NCBI RefSeq assembly: GCF_000718165.1 | Contig: NZ_JOEY01000082.1 | Location: forward strand, 1-29,585 | DNA from: Streptomyces fulvoviolaceus | GTDB taxonomy: Bacteria > Actinomycetota > Actinomycetes > Streptomycetales > Streptomycetaceae | DNA length: 29,585 nucleotides | Direction of reading: 5' to 3' | In this document: one piece after another, positions 14,809 to 22,441 of the stretch | Numbering within the stretch: position 1 is the stretch's first letter | Layout: each line of letters starts with the position of its first letter | Made by a program: the position numbers and the translations under genes | The notes under the pieces: model-generated | Databases searched by the model: none | What the model saw: only the letters and a program-made list of their open reading frames with translations | What the model was told of the DNA's origin: nothing

Positions 14809-16152
14809 CTAGGCGGCCTGCGTTGTCGGGAGCGGGTCCGTCATGTGCAGCGAGCCCGCTGCTCCCAGGTCCGTCAGCACGGCCGTCGCTGCCCTGTGTG
14901 CCGAGTGCAGGGCCCCCTGGACCGTGCTGGTGTCCCGGTGGTCGCCGCAGACGTACAGGCCCGCCATCAGGCGTACCGGGCGGCGGAGGTCGTGGGGTGG
15001 GCGCATCGCGGGGATGGCCTCGGGGGTGTGGTGGACGGCGAGGGTCTCCCAGCGGTGGGTCGAGGTGCCGTAGAGGCGTGCGAGGTGTGTGCGTACGGCG
15101 GTGTCGAGGTCGGCCGGGGGTGGGCCCAGGACCGTTGAGGAGATGAGCGTGCGGCCTGCGGGGGCGCGGGTCGGGTCCACCGCGCTGATCACCGCCGTGT
15201 GGGCGACCGGGCCGCCGCGGTCCGCGTCGAGCAGCAGGGACGTGCCCGTCGTCGGCGGTTCGTCGGTCGTGTGGTGGACGACCGTCACCGGGTGGGAGTC
15301 CGGCACGCGCAGGCCGGGCAGCAGGTCGGCCGCGGCCCGCGCGTCGGTCGCCAGCAGGACGGCCCGGCAGCGGAGCTCGCCGTGCTCGGCGGTGGTCACC
15401 GAGGTCGTGGACACGGAGGTGACCCGTACGCCGGTGTGCACGGTGCCCGGCGGCAGCGTCTGCGCGAGCAGCTCCGGCAGCATCTCGGCGCCGCCCTCGG
15501 GCACACACAGCCGCCCGCCCGCGAACGCGCGCAGCGCGAGGTCCGCGCACCGGCTGGACGTGGTCAGGTCCGGGTCGCACAGCAGGGCGGCGAGCAGTGG
15601 ACGCAGGAAGCCGTCGATCGTGCGGGCGGGCACCCCGCGGGCCGCGAGGGCCTGCCCCGCGGGCAACTCGGGGCGCGCCAGCAGCCGTTCGACGGGCATG
15701 GCCGCGAGCCGGGCGAGCGCGGCACCGAGCCGGGCCTGGTCGACGGCGGTGCCGAGCGGGGCGCCGGCCCGGGGGGCGCTCTTGGCGGGGGCGCTCGCCA
15801 GGGCGCGTACGGCATGGAGTGCGCCCCTTGCGCCCCCTGCCCCGGCCACCGCGCCCGCGCGTCGGCGGCGCCCGTCGCTGTGCAGCAGGACCCCCGGCGC
15901 GAAGGGGCGCAGCGCGAGCCCGTCCAGCCCGGGTGTCTGCCGTAGTTCCGGATACGAAGTGGACAGCAGCTGCCCGATGCGGTCGAGCCGGAAGCCGTCG
16001 ACCTTCTCGGTCGACATCCGGCCGCCGACCCACGGGGCGGCCTCCACCACCGCGGTCGAAACTCCTGCGCTGGTCAGCAGATGCGCCGCGGAGAGCCCGG
16101 CGATCCCGGCTCCCACGATCACGACGTCCGCCTGGTACGCGGGCTCAAGCAC
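14809..16152 (-). CDS. FAD-dependent amine-oxidase/protoporphyrinogen-oxidase-like oxidoreductase
   Basis: This 447-residue protein starts at GTG 16152 with GAGGAGGGG upstream. The dinucleotide-binding fold is at the N-terminus (VVIVGAGIAGLSAAHLLTSA, GxGxxG at ~13–18, acidic end of beta-2 at VVEAAP), followed by WVGGRM. The C-terminal FAD contact is visible in LYVCGDHRDTSTVQGALHSA. The middle is Ala/Leu/Arg-rich and does not show a diagnostic substrate motif. Candidates are flavin amine oxidases, phytoene-desaturase-like and protoporphyrinogen-oxidase-like enzymes; which one cannot be decided. No carotenoid or haem genes adjoin it. The next gene on this strand is the TIGR01777 protein upstream, about 175 bp away. 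Likely soluble or peripheral. Confidence 0.85.
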   Translation of the reverse strand: MLEPAYQADVVIVGAGIAGLSAAHLLTSAGVSTAVVEAAPWVGGRMSTEKVDGFRLDRIGQLLSTSYPELRQTPGLDGLALRPFAPGVLLHSDGRRRRAGAVAGAGGARGALHAVRALASAPAKSAPRAGAPLGTAVDQARLGAALARLAAMPVERLLARPELPAGQALAARGVPARTIDGFLRPLLAALLCDPDLTTSSRCADLALRAFAGGRLCVPEGGAEMLPELLAQTLPPGTVHTGVRVTSVSTTSVTTAEHGELRCRAVLLATDARAAADLLPGLRVPDSHPVTVVHHTTDEPPTTGTSLLLDADRGGPVAHTAVISAVDPTRAPAGRTLISSTVLGPPPADLDTAVRTHLARLYGTSTHRWETLAVHHTPEAIPAMRPPHDLRRPVRLMAGLYVCGDHRDTSTVQGALHSAHRAATAVLTDLGAAGSLHMTDPLPTTQAA

Positions 16153-16287
16153 GTGCCCCTCCTCGAGGTTGCGCGGCCGGTGGGGACGTCATGCCCCCAA
16201 CTGGCTCCGGGGATACCCGAGTTCGGGTCGAGGTTAGGGCGGTGATCGGTCAAGGACAGTCGCGCATGGGCAGGGCACGGTCGCACG

Positions 16288-16331
16288 GCGGTCGCATACG
16301 GTCACGTCGCGCAGCGGTCGCATACGGTCAC
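16288..16331. repeat. Two 18-bp direct repeats spaced 26 bp
   Basis: GCGGTCGCATACGGTCAC occurs identically at 16288–16305 and 16314–16331. The second copy overlaps the stop codon of the TIGR01777 gene, whose minus-strand end is at 16328. A third partial copy (CACGGTCGCAC) lies just before. This may reflect local slippage duplication at the gene end. Confidence 0.75.
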
Positions 16332-17224
16332 AGTGCGGCCTTGACGGCTCCCTCGATCTCCGGGAACGCGAAGGTGAACCCCGACTCCAACAGCCGCTTC
16401 GGCAGCACGCGTTGGCTGCCCAGGACATCCCCGGCCATCTCGCCGAGCACGGCCCGCAGGACGGGCGCGGGCACCGGGAAGAGGGTCGGCCGGTGCAGTA
16501 CGCGGCCCATGGCCTCGGTGATCTCACGGTTCGTCAGCGGGTTCGGGGCGGTGAGGTTGAACGCCCCGGACAGCCCGTCGGTCGCCATCAGGTGCCGGAT
16601 CGCGGCCACCTCGTCGTGCAGCGAGATGAACGACCAGTACTGCCGTCCGTCGCCCATCCGCCCGCCCAGCCCTGCCTTGAAGAGCGGGAACAGCTTCCCC
16701 CAGGCCCCGCCCTTGCGCGCCACCACCAGCCCGGTGCGGGTGAACACGGTCCGTACGCCCGCCTTCTCCGCCGGCATCGCGGCTTGCTCCCACTCGACGC
16801 AGAGCTCGGGCAGGAAGCCGTTCCCGGCGGGCGCGCTCTCGTCGATCGTCCGCTCGCCGGTCTCGCCGTAGTAGCCGATCGCGCTGCCGTTCACGAAGAC
16901 CTTCGGCGGCTCGTCCAGCGAGGCGATCGCCTCGGCGAGGGCCGTCGTGCCGAGCACCCGGCTGCAGCGGATGCGGGTCTTGTACGCCTCCGTCCAGCGG
17001 CGCGAACCGACCCCCGCGCCGGCGAGATTGACCACGGCGTCGCACCCGGCGAGCCCGGCCGCGTCCACCCGCCTGCCCTCGGGGTCCCACTGGACCTCGT
17101 CCGCGCTCCGCGGCGCCCGGCGCACCAGCCGCACCACGTCATGCCCGTCGGCGGTCAGCGACCGGACCAGGGCGCCGCCGATGAGACCGGAGGCACCGGC
17201 CACGGCGATCCTTGAAATTTCCAT
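16328..17224 (-). CDS. TIGR01777 family NAD(P)-binding epimerase-like protein
   Basis: The 298-residue product carries an N-terminal Rossmann signature (IAVAGASGLIGGALVRSLTA), then VNLAGAGVGSRRWTEAYKTR, the TIGR01777/SDR39U1 hallmark, and NGSAIGYYGETGERTIDE with the Tyr of the extended SDR active site. The C-terminal DUF1731-type segment (VPAPVLRAVLGEMAGDVLGS, RVLPKRLLESGF) completes the family. The reaction is not established; homologues have been linked to cell division (SulA-like naming) but without firm biochemistry. The start at ATG 17224 has AGGATGAGG upstream. It is divergent from the GNAT gene by 71 bp. The 3' end runs into an 18-bp repeat. Confidence 0.92.
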   Translation of the reverse strand: MEISRIAVAGASGLIGGALVRSLTADGHDVVRLVRRAPRSADEVQWDPEGRRVDAAGLAGCDAVVNLAGAGVGSRRWTEAYKTRIRCSRVLGTTALAEAIASLDEPPKVFVNGSAIGYYGETGERTIDESAPAGNGFLPELCVEWEQAAMPAEKAGVRTVFTRTGLVVARKGGAWGKLFPLFKAGLGGRMGDGRQYWSFISLHDEVAAIRHLMATDGLSGAFNLTAPNPLTNREITEAMGRVLHRPTLFPVPAPVLRAVLGEMAGDVLGSQRVLPKRLLESGFTFAFPEIEGAVKAAL

Positions 17225-17282
17225 GACCTCATCCTGCCTGGTGGGTGCGTAAAAGCCCCGTGTGGTCCTTGTACCCCCGCCG

Positions 17283-17288
17283 TAGGCT
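17283..17288 (+). promoter_or_regulatory. -10 element of a probable leaderless promoter (TAGGCT)
   Basis: TAGGCT (TANNNT) ends exactly 7 nt before ATG 17296 and no ribosome site is present between, so the transcript would begin at the start codon. This is the third such geometry in the window. Confidence 0.5.
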
Positions 17289-17295
17289 GGCCGCC

Positions 17296-17784
17296 ATGCC
17301 AGTCCCGCACATACGCCACGCCACCCTCGACGACGAGGACCGGCTGGGCCGCCTCGACCGAGCCACCTGGTCCCCGCTGCACGCCGTACAGCCCCGCCCG
17401 CAGCCGCCGTACGAACCCTTCTTCAACGAGCGGTTCGGCCCCCGGGACCACCTGGTCGCCGAGCTCGGCGGCACCCTCGTCGGATACATCAAGCTCGGCT
17501 ACCCGACCCCGCTCGCCTGCAACACCCACGTCCGCCAGATCCAGGGCCTCGCCGTCGCCGAGGAGGCGCGCGGGGCCGGGGTCGGCCGGGCGCTGCTGCG
17601 GGCCGTGCAGGACGAGGCCCGGCGGCAGGGGGCGCGCCGGATCAGCCTGCGCGTCCTGGGCCACAACGCCCCGGCCCGCAAGCTCTACGAGTCCGAGGGG
17701 TTCGTGGTGGAGGGGATCCTGCCCGAGGAGTTCCTGCTGGAGGGGGAGTACGTCGACGACGTGCTCATGGGACGCGGTCTCTGA
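17296..17784 (+). CDS. GNAT family N-acetyltransferase
   Basis: This 162-residue protein starts MPVPHIRHATLDDEDRLGRL. Motif A of GNAT enzymes is clear: IQGLAVAEEARGAGVGRALL, with the acetyl-CoA pyrophosphate loop RGAGVG. Motif B follows with LRVLGHNAPARKLYESEGF. The substrate is unknown; the short length resembles RimI-like or small-molecule acetyltransferases. ATG 17296 is preferred over an upstream in-frame ATG at 17245 because the -10 element lies in between and homology begins here. The gene ends 14 bp from the stop of the convergent broken TetR gene. Cytosolic, no membrane span. Confidence 0.92.
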   Translation: MPVPHIRHATLDDEDRLGRLDRATWSPLHAVQPRPQPPYEPFFNERFGPRDHLVAELGGTLVGYIKLGYPTPLACNTHVRQIQGLAVAEEARGAGVGRALLRAVQDEARRQGARRISLRVLGHNAPARKLYESEGFVVEGILPEEFLLEGEYVDDVLMGRGL

Positions 17785-17798
17785 CCGGCCTCCTGGGC

Positions 17799-18405
17799 TC
17801 ACCCCGTCAACAACCGCATCCCGCCCACCAGTTCCCGCAGACACCGCACCGCCGGCGACCCCGGCCCGGTGACGTCGGCGTCCGTCTCCGCCCAGGTCTC
17901 CAGCGCCACCCGGATCGCGTCCGTGGCCGCCGCTGCGGCCAGCCGCACCTCCAGCTGATCCGCGTCCGGTCCCGCGAGCCCCGCCACCACGGGGATCGGC
18001 TTTCCCTCGGACTCCTGGTTCACCCGGTACCGGACGGCCCGCAGCGCCGGGTCGTCGACGGCCGCCCGCAGCAGCGCGCGCGTCTGGCGCAGGCCCTCGG
18101 CCGCGTGCTCGTCCGGGACGGACAGCGACTCCTCATCGCCGCCTCCAGCGCCCGCGGCAGCCCCGCCCCCGGCTCCGACGCCGCCAGCGGTCGGCGTCCC
18201 GCTCGAGCAGGGGCCCGACGGCGTGCTGCTCGTTGCGGAAGTAGCGGTAGAAGGTGCGCAGCGCGACGCCGGCCCGCTCGGCGATGTCCTCCGCGGTCGT
18301 CCCGTCCGGCCCGCGCTCGGTGAAGAGCTCGACGGCGGCACGAGCGGTGTCGAGCTGGGTCGCGGCCTTGCGGCGCTCGGTGAGTGAAGGGGGCTTGGAG
18401 CTCAC
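17799..18405 (-). pseudogene. TetR-family regulator broken by two frameshifts
   Basis: From GTG 18405 the first frame gives an intact TetR DNA-binding domain (RAAVELFTERGPDGTTAEDI, then AERAGVALRTFYRYF) to DADRW, then becomes low-complexity Arg and stops near 18133. A second frame encodes LAASEPGAGLPRALEAAM for ~20 codons. A third resumes SLSVPDEHAAEGLRQTRALL and runs to 17799 with a normal TetR ligand domain. Total length is 607 bp, not divisible by 3; adding 5 bp restores the frame, consistent with a 4-bp loss (CTGGCTGG reduced to CTGG, after GACCG) and a 1-bp loss near AGGAGTCG. Either the gene is dead or the DNA has assembly errors. It is separated by 14 bp from the protease gene upstream on the same strand. 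No ribosome site is evident. Confidence 0.8.
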
Positions 18406-18419
18406 GGGGGAGAACCTGG

Positions 18420-19604
18420 CTAAGAAGTGACGAGGTCACCCGTGTCCACCGGCGCCGTCGCGTCCGCCGCGCGCTCCGCGTCGGTGGCGACCTCGGCGGC
18501 CGTCAGGACGTAGCCCGTCTCGGCGTCGGAGGTGGAGCGGGCGAAGACGACGCCGTACACCTTGCCGTCCGTCGTCAGCAGCGGGCCGCCGGAGTTGCCC
18601 GGGCGGACGGTGGACCGGATCGAGTAGATCTCGCGGGTCACGGTCGAGTCGTTGTAGATGTTCTGGCCGGTCGCCTTCACGCGGTTCGCGACCGTGGCCG
18701 CCTGCAGATTCAGATCGCCGTCCTGCGGATACCCGGCGACGACCGCCGAGTCGCCGCGCGAGGCGCTGTCGTCGAACTTCAGGACGGGCGCGCTCAGGTC
18801 GGGCACGTACAGCACGGCCACGTCCTTGTCCGGATCGAACAGCACGACCCGTGCCTGGTACGACCGCCCGACCCCGCCGATCCGCACGCTCGGGTCGTCG
18901 ATGCCGGCCACCACGTGGGCGTTGGTCATCACGTGCTGCGCGGCGTACACGAAGCCGCTGCCCTCGCGGCCCTGGTCGCCGGCGACCCCCTCGATCTTCA
19001 CGGTGCTCAGCTTGGCGGCGTTCGTCGCGCTCGCCGTGACGCTGTCGCCGGTGGGCTTGGCGACCTCGGCCGTCGACTCGTTCTCGAACGGGTTGAAGAC
19101 CTGCGGGAAGCCTGCCTCGGTGAGCGCGGAGGTGGCCCGGGAGAACCAGGTGGGAGTCGTGTCCGGCATGGAGTCCTGTACGGCGCCGAGCAGCGCCGAG
19201 TCCCGGATCGCCGTGGTGACCACCGGTGACGAGGAGGCCCCCAGGACACTCGCGGCCACCCACGCCACCAGGAGTACGGCCACCGAGTTGGCCGCGGCCC
19301 CGCCGACCCCGTCGGCCACCCTGAGCGGGCCCTGGTCCAGCTCCCGCCGCAGCCGCAGGGCCAGCCGCCCCCCGAGTTCGTGCCCCACCGCGGCCGGGAC
19401 CAGCACCGTCAGCACGGCGGTCACCGTCGCCGCCGTACTCCCCGGTTCCACCAGGTCCATCACCCACGGCAGTACCCATACGCCGATGACGGCGCCGCCC
19501 ACGAACCCGGCGAGCGAGACACAGCCGGCGACCAGGCCGCGCCGGTAGCCGGATGCCGCGTAGGCGACGATCACCAGCAACAGCAGGATGTCGAGCAGGT
19601 CCAC
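18420..19604 (-). CDS. MarP-like membrane serine protease (CvpA domain + trypsin fold)
   Basis: This 394-residue protein starts at GTG 19604. The first ~125 residues form a CvpA-like membrane module with about four spans (DILLLLVIVAYAASGYRRGL, VSLAGFVGGAVIGVWVLPWV, VTAVLTVLVPAAVG, ANSVAVLLVAWVAASVLGAS). A chymotrypsin-like domain follows: MTNAHVVAG with His230, DPDKDVAVL with Asp261, and RPGNSGGPL with Ser338. This matches the architecture of mycobacterial MarP, which acts in the periplasm in acid and oxidative stress resistance; the Streptomyces target is not known. The protease faces outward. The PGRP-type amidase is divergent upstream. The broken TetR gene lies 14 bp downstream and might once have regulated it. 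Confidence 0.92.
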   Translation of the reverse strand: MDLLDILLLLVIVAYAASGYRRGLVAGCVSLAGFVGGAVIGVWVLPWVMDLVEPGSTAATVTAVLTVLVPAAVGHELGGRLALRLRRELDQGPLRVADGVGGAAANSVAVLLVAWVAASVLGASSSPVVTTAIRDSALLGAVQDSMPDTTPTWFSRATSALTEAGFPQVFNPFENESTAEVAKPTGDSVTASATNAAKLSTVKIEGVAGDQGREGSGFVYAAQHVMTNAHVVAGIDDPSVRIGGVGRSYQARVVLFDPDKDVAVLYVPDLSAPVLKFDDSASRGDSAVVAGYPQDGDLNLQAATVANRVKATGQNIYNDSTVTREIYSIRSTVRPGNSGGPLLTTDGKVYGVVFARSTSDAETGYVLTAAEVATDAERAADATAPVDTGDLVTS

Positions 19605-19793
19605 GTGGCCGCCTTTCTCTCGGATCCCTTAGTACGCAGGTGATGGCCGCAGTGATCAGTCACGCGCACGCGTGGCGCCCGGAACCGGCCACGCGTGCGT
19701 GCACCTGGAAAAACGTCGCGGACCGGGACGATGGTTCCACCGGGTGGCACAGCACACATCGCGGACGCGGTGGATCCGGCCGAGAGTAGGACC

Positions 19794-20660
19794 ATGCGTG
19801 TCCGAAGAGCGCGGGGAAGGCGAGGACGGCGTGCGGCCCGAATACGGCGTGCACTCCCCATGCGGCGTGCGGCGGCCCGAATACCGGGCCCCGTGCTGGC
19901 CCTGCTGGCCTGTGTGCCCGGGCTCGCCGCCCTCCTCGTCCTGGTGCTGTGCGCGAACGGCATAGAGCGCACGACGGCGGAAAGGTCCGCCCACCGTGCC
20001 GCCGCGGCCCGCCCCGCCGCCGCCCCGCACGCCGCGGCCAGGCCGCACATCGTGCCGAGGTCGGCCTGGGCGGACGGTACCGGCGAGGCGAACACCGCCG
20101 CCCGCACCCCGCCGCCCCCGCACTACGACGACAAGGTCCTCGCGGTCTTCGTCCACCACACCGACTCGCCCAACGGCTACGACTGCGCCGACGCGCCCCG
20201 CATCATCCGCTACCTCGCCGCCGGCCAGATCGGCGTCCGCGACTGGGACGACATCGGCTACAACTTCCTCGTCGACCGCTGCGGCACGATCTACGAGGGC
20301 CGCGCGGGCGGCGTCGCCCGCCCCGTCACCGGCGCGCACACCCAGGGCTTCAACCACCGCACCACCGGCATAGCCGCCCTCGGCACCTTCACGGCCGGCG
20401 TCCAGGTCCCGCAGGCGATGGCCGACGCGATCGCGTCCCTCGCCGCCTGGAAACTCGGCCTCGCGGACATCGACCCGCGTACGACGGTCCGGCTGACCTC
20501 CAGCAACAACCTCAGCCGCTACGCCGCCGGCACCGCCGCCGACCTCCCCGCCCTCGCGGGCCACGACGACGGCTACATGACCAGCTGCCCGGGCGCGGCC
20601 CTCAGCGCGCTGCTCCCGCAGATCAGGGAGACGGCGGCCCGGTTGCAGGGCAGGACGTAA
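19794..20660 (+). CDS. PGRP-type N-acetylmuramoyl-L-alanine amidase
   Basis: The 288-residue product from ATG 19794 starts with an Arg-rich cytosolic segment, then a membrane span (PVLALLACVPGLAALLVLVL), and an extracytoplasmic amidase_2/PGRP domain. Zinc ligands are visible: His in VFVHHTDSPNG (~121), His257 in GHDDGYMTSCPG, and Cys265. Tyr156 in DIGYNFLVDRCGTIYEGR is also as expected for active members. Such enzymes cut the bond between muramic acid and L-Ala in peptidoglycan. The start is uncertain: the frame opens at 19695 and an internal ATG lies at 19860; none has a good ribosome site. The neighbours are the MarP-like protease (divergent) and a FemABX-type ligase (convergent, 38 bp), an envelope-remodelling group. 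Confidence 0.88.
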   Translation: MRVRRARGRRGRRAARIRRALPMRRAAARIPGPVLALLACVPGLAALLVLVLCANGIERTTAERSAHRAAAARPAAAPHAAARPHIVPRSAWADGTGEANTAARTPPPPHYDDKVLAVFVHHTDSPNGYDCADAPRIIRYLAAGQIGVRDWDDIGYNFLVDRCGTIYEGRAGGVARPVTGAHTQGFNHRTTGIAALGTFTAGVQVPQAMADAIASLAAWKLGLADIDPRTTVRLTSSNNLSRYAAGTAADLPALAGHDDGYMTSCPGAALSALLPQIRETAARLQGRT

Positions 20661-20698
20661 ACGGTGCGCGGCGGCAAGCCCCGCGGACCCGATCCCGC

Positions 20699-21826
20699 TC
20701 ACCTGCGCCCGAGATAGACCCCCAACGCCCGCTGCAGCACCTTCCCCTGGCTGCCCACCGGCCGTTCCCACTCGCCGAGGTACTCCACGGCACGGCCGCC
20801 CGCGCCCGTCTTGAAGAGGAGGCGGCCCAGCAGGCGGTCCTCGGTGAGGGTGGGGGTGATGGAGCGGAGGTCGTAGGTCTCGGCGCCCGCCGAGCGCGCG
20901 TCGCACAGCATCCGCCACAACAGGGCGCTGCTGGGCCGCAGTTCGCGACCCCGGCGGCCGGACGCGGCGTAGGAGTGCCAGACGCGGTTGCCGACGTTGA
21001 TCATGAGCGCCGCGGAGAGGACCTCGCCCTCGTACTCCGCGAGGTAGAGCCGCAGCCGGTCGTCGTCCTCGGCGTTCAGGGCGTGCCACATGCGCCCGAA
21101 GTAGGCCAATGGCCGGGCCCGGAACCCGTCGCGCTCGGCGGTCGCGCTGTACAGGCGGTGGAATTCGGGCAGGTCGGAGGCCGCGCCCCAGCCGACGCGG
21201 ACGTCCCCCATCTCGGCGGTGCGCAGGGACTGCTCCCAGTGCGGTGCGAGGCCCGCGCGCAGATCGTCCACCGAGCGCCCCGCCAACGGGATCTGACAGC
21301 CGTAGCGCGGCTGCCCGAGCCCGAAGCCGCTGCCCTCGTCCTCCTCGCACCGTCGCCACCCGAGCCGCCGCAACCGCTCCGCGGCCTCCAGGGCGTGCCC
21401 GTCGAGGCCGTCCGTGGGCAGGTCGTGCAGATGCCGTACGTCGGGGTCGGCGACGCCCGCCGCCACGGTGGCCGCGTCCCAGTGCCGTACGACGAGGGGC
21501 GGCCCGATCCGGACCGAGAACGCCCCGATCTTCTCCAGGTGGGCGATGAACGGGTCCAGCCAGCGTTCCGGACGCGGGCTCCGCCAGTCGATCGCGGGCC
21601 CGTCGGGGAGGTAGGCCAGGTAGCGCCGGGTGCCGGGCAGCGGCCGGTACAGCACGAGCGCCGCCGCGACCAGTTTCTCGCCCTCGAACCAGCCGATGCT
21701 CTCCGGCAGCCAGTCCGGCTTCACGTCACCCCACTCGGGGATCTGGAGATGGCTCGCGTCGGGGTGCAGCCGCAGATGGGCCAGATGCTCTTCGCGAGTG
21801 ATCTCCCGTACGTACGGGCTGGTCAT
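20699..21826 (-). CDS. FemABX-type peptidyltransferase (GNAT-fold)
   Basis: This 375-residue protein starts at ATG 21826 (MTSPYVREITREEHLAHLRL) with AGGAGCG upstream. It contains SHLQIPEWGDVKPDWLPESI and RRYLAYLPDGPAIDW in the first GNAT-like domain, and FHRLYSATAERDGF, LYLAEYEGEVLSAALMIN and NRVWHSYAASGRR in the second. That is the double acyltransferase layout of FemABX enzymes, which transfer amino acids from aminoacyl-tRNA to lipid II side chains or, in some members, to other substrates. It has no coiled-coil arm like FemA, so it may be of the shorter FemX-like kind. The upstream in-frame extension to 21988 is promoter DNA. It is convergent with the amidase. Confidence 0.88.
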   Translation of the reverse strand: MTSPYVREITREEHLAHLRLHPDASHLQIPEWGDVKPDWLPESIGWFEGEKLVAAALVLYRPLPGTRRYLAYLPDGPAIDWRSPRPERWLDPFIAHLEKIGAFSVRIGPPLVVRHWDAATVAAGVADPDVRHLHDLPTDGLDGHALEAAERLRRLGWRRCEEDEGSGFGLGQPRYGCQIPLAGRSVDDLRAGLAPHWEQSLRTAEMGDVRVGWGAASDLPEFHRLYSATAERDGFRARPLAYFGRMWHALNAEDDDRLRLYLAEYEGEVLSAALMINVGNRVWHSYAASGRRGRELRPSSALLWRMLCDARSAGAETYDLRSITPTLTEDRLLGRLLFKTGAGGRAVEYLGEWERPVGSQGKVLQRALGVYLGRR

Positions 21827-21890
21827 GGGCAGGGCGCTCCTGTTCGGGGGCGGCCACCGTAAGCCGGGGATCACGGCACAGGTCAAGACC

Positions 21891-22308
21891 TCACGTCTGT
21901 GAACTGCGTGAACTGGTGGTGCCGGGGCCTCGGCGCCAGTGGGCGGCGCCCCGCACATCCTCCGGGTGCAGGCGGGGCCGGCCCGCAAGGGTGGTCCACA
22001 GGTGCGGAGCGACGTCGTCCTCGAGGAGTCGGGCGATCATGTGGCGGACGCAGCGTTCGATCTCGACCCGCCGCAGACGGGCCGTGAGGCGTGCGACGGT
22101 GCGGGAGGTCCGAGGTCCGGGCGAGGGCGTCCTGGCAGCACAGGTCCGCTTCCCGCGCGCGGGCGTTGTCGCTGTCCCGGGCGGTGGCGCGCACCTCCGC
22201 CAGGGCCTGCGAGGCCGGGGCGGGACACTCGGGGCCGAGCATGGCGACGCGGCGGATGAGTAGCGCACCGAGGCCGGCGCGCAGGGCATGACCTCCGACC
22301 GGAGCCAT
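21891..22308 (-). pseudogene. Decayed or frameshifted gene of unknown function
   Basis: Two minus-strand frames show protein-like sequence in series. The first, from ATG 22308 (MAPVGGHALRAGLGALLIRR), continues VAMLGPECPAPASQALAEVR to DALARTSDL near 22100. The second takes up RTVARLTARLRRVEIERCVR and runs through HMIARLLEDDVAPHLWTTLA to a stop at 21891. A single 1-bp indel near 22095 would join them, so a ~140-residue protein may once have been made. An upstream ATG in the second frame (22290, MTSDRTRKSWL) might be the original start, implying another shift. No family was recognised. The start region lies in a 21-bp inverted repeat, and the whole unit sits between 17-bp direct repeats. No other gene is seen in 21827–22441. 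Confidence 0.4.
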
Positions 22309-22393
22309 GACTTGCGGGTGCGGTCGGAGGTCATGCCCTGCGTCAGGGTGAGGGCTTGGGATCGGGCGGCGAGGCCGTGCACTGCGTGAACTG
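21899..22393. repeat. Direct repeats flanking the decayed gene
   Basis: GTGAACTGCGTGAACTG at 21899–21915 recurs as GTGCACTGCGTGAACTG at 22377–22393, one mismatch in 17, enclosing about 460 bp. On the minus strand each contains two CAGTTCACG-like half units. Direct repeats could be a target-site-like duplication, recombination sites or paired regulatory boxes. No transposase is present. Confidence 0.55.
22280..22342. repeat. Perfect 21-bp inverted repeat around the decayed gene's start
   Basis: Bases 22280–22300 are perfectly complementary to 22322–22342 with a 21-nt loop. The minus-strand ATG at 22308 lies in the loop. In RNA this would sequester the start region; as DNA it could be a recombination or protein site. 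Confidence 0.8.
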
Positions 22394-22441
22394 CAGCCGC
22401 CCCCGCTTCCCGCCCTGCCTCGGCGCGGGCGTTGCGCGACG

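Noticed and set aside
14117..16033. Minus-strand 638-codon frame across the regulator and FAD oxidoreductase
   Set aside because: It is Arg/Pro/Thr-rich with no motif and overlaps two real genes.
19656..21359. Long minus-strand open frame across the amidase and FemABX genes
   Set aside because: It overlaps two well-supported genes and shows Arg/Gly/Ala-rich shadow composition.
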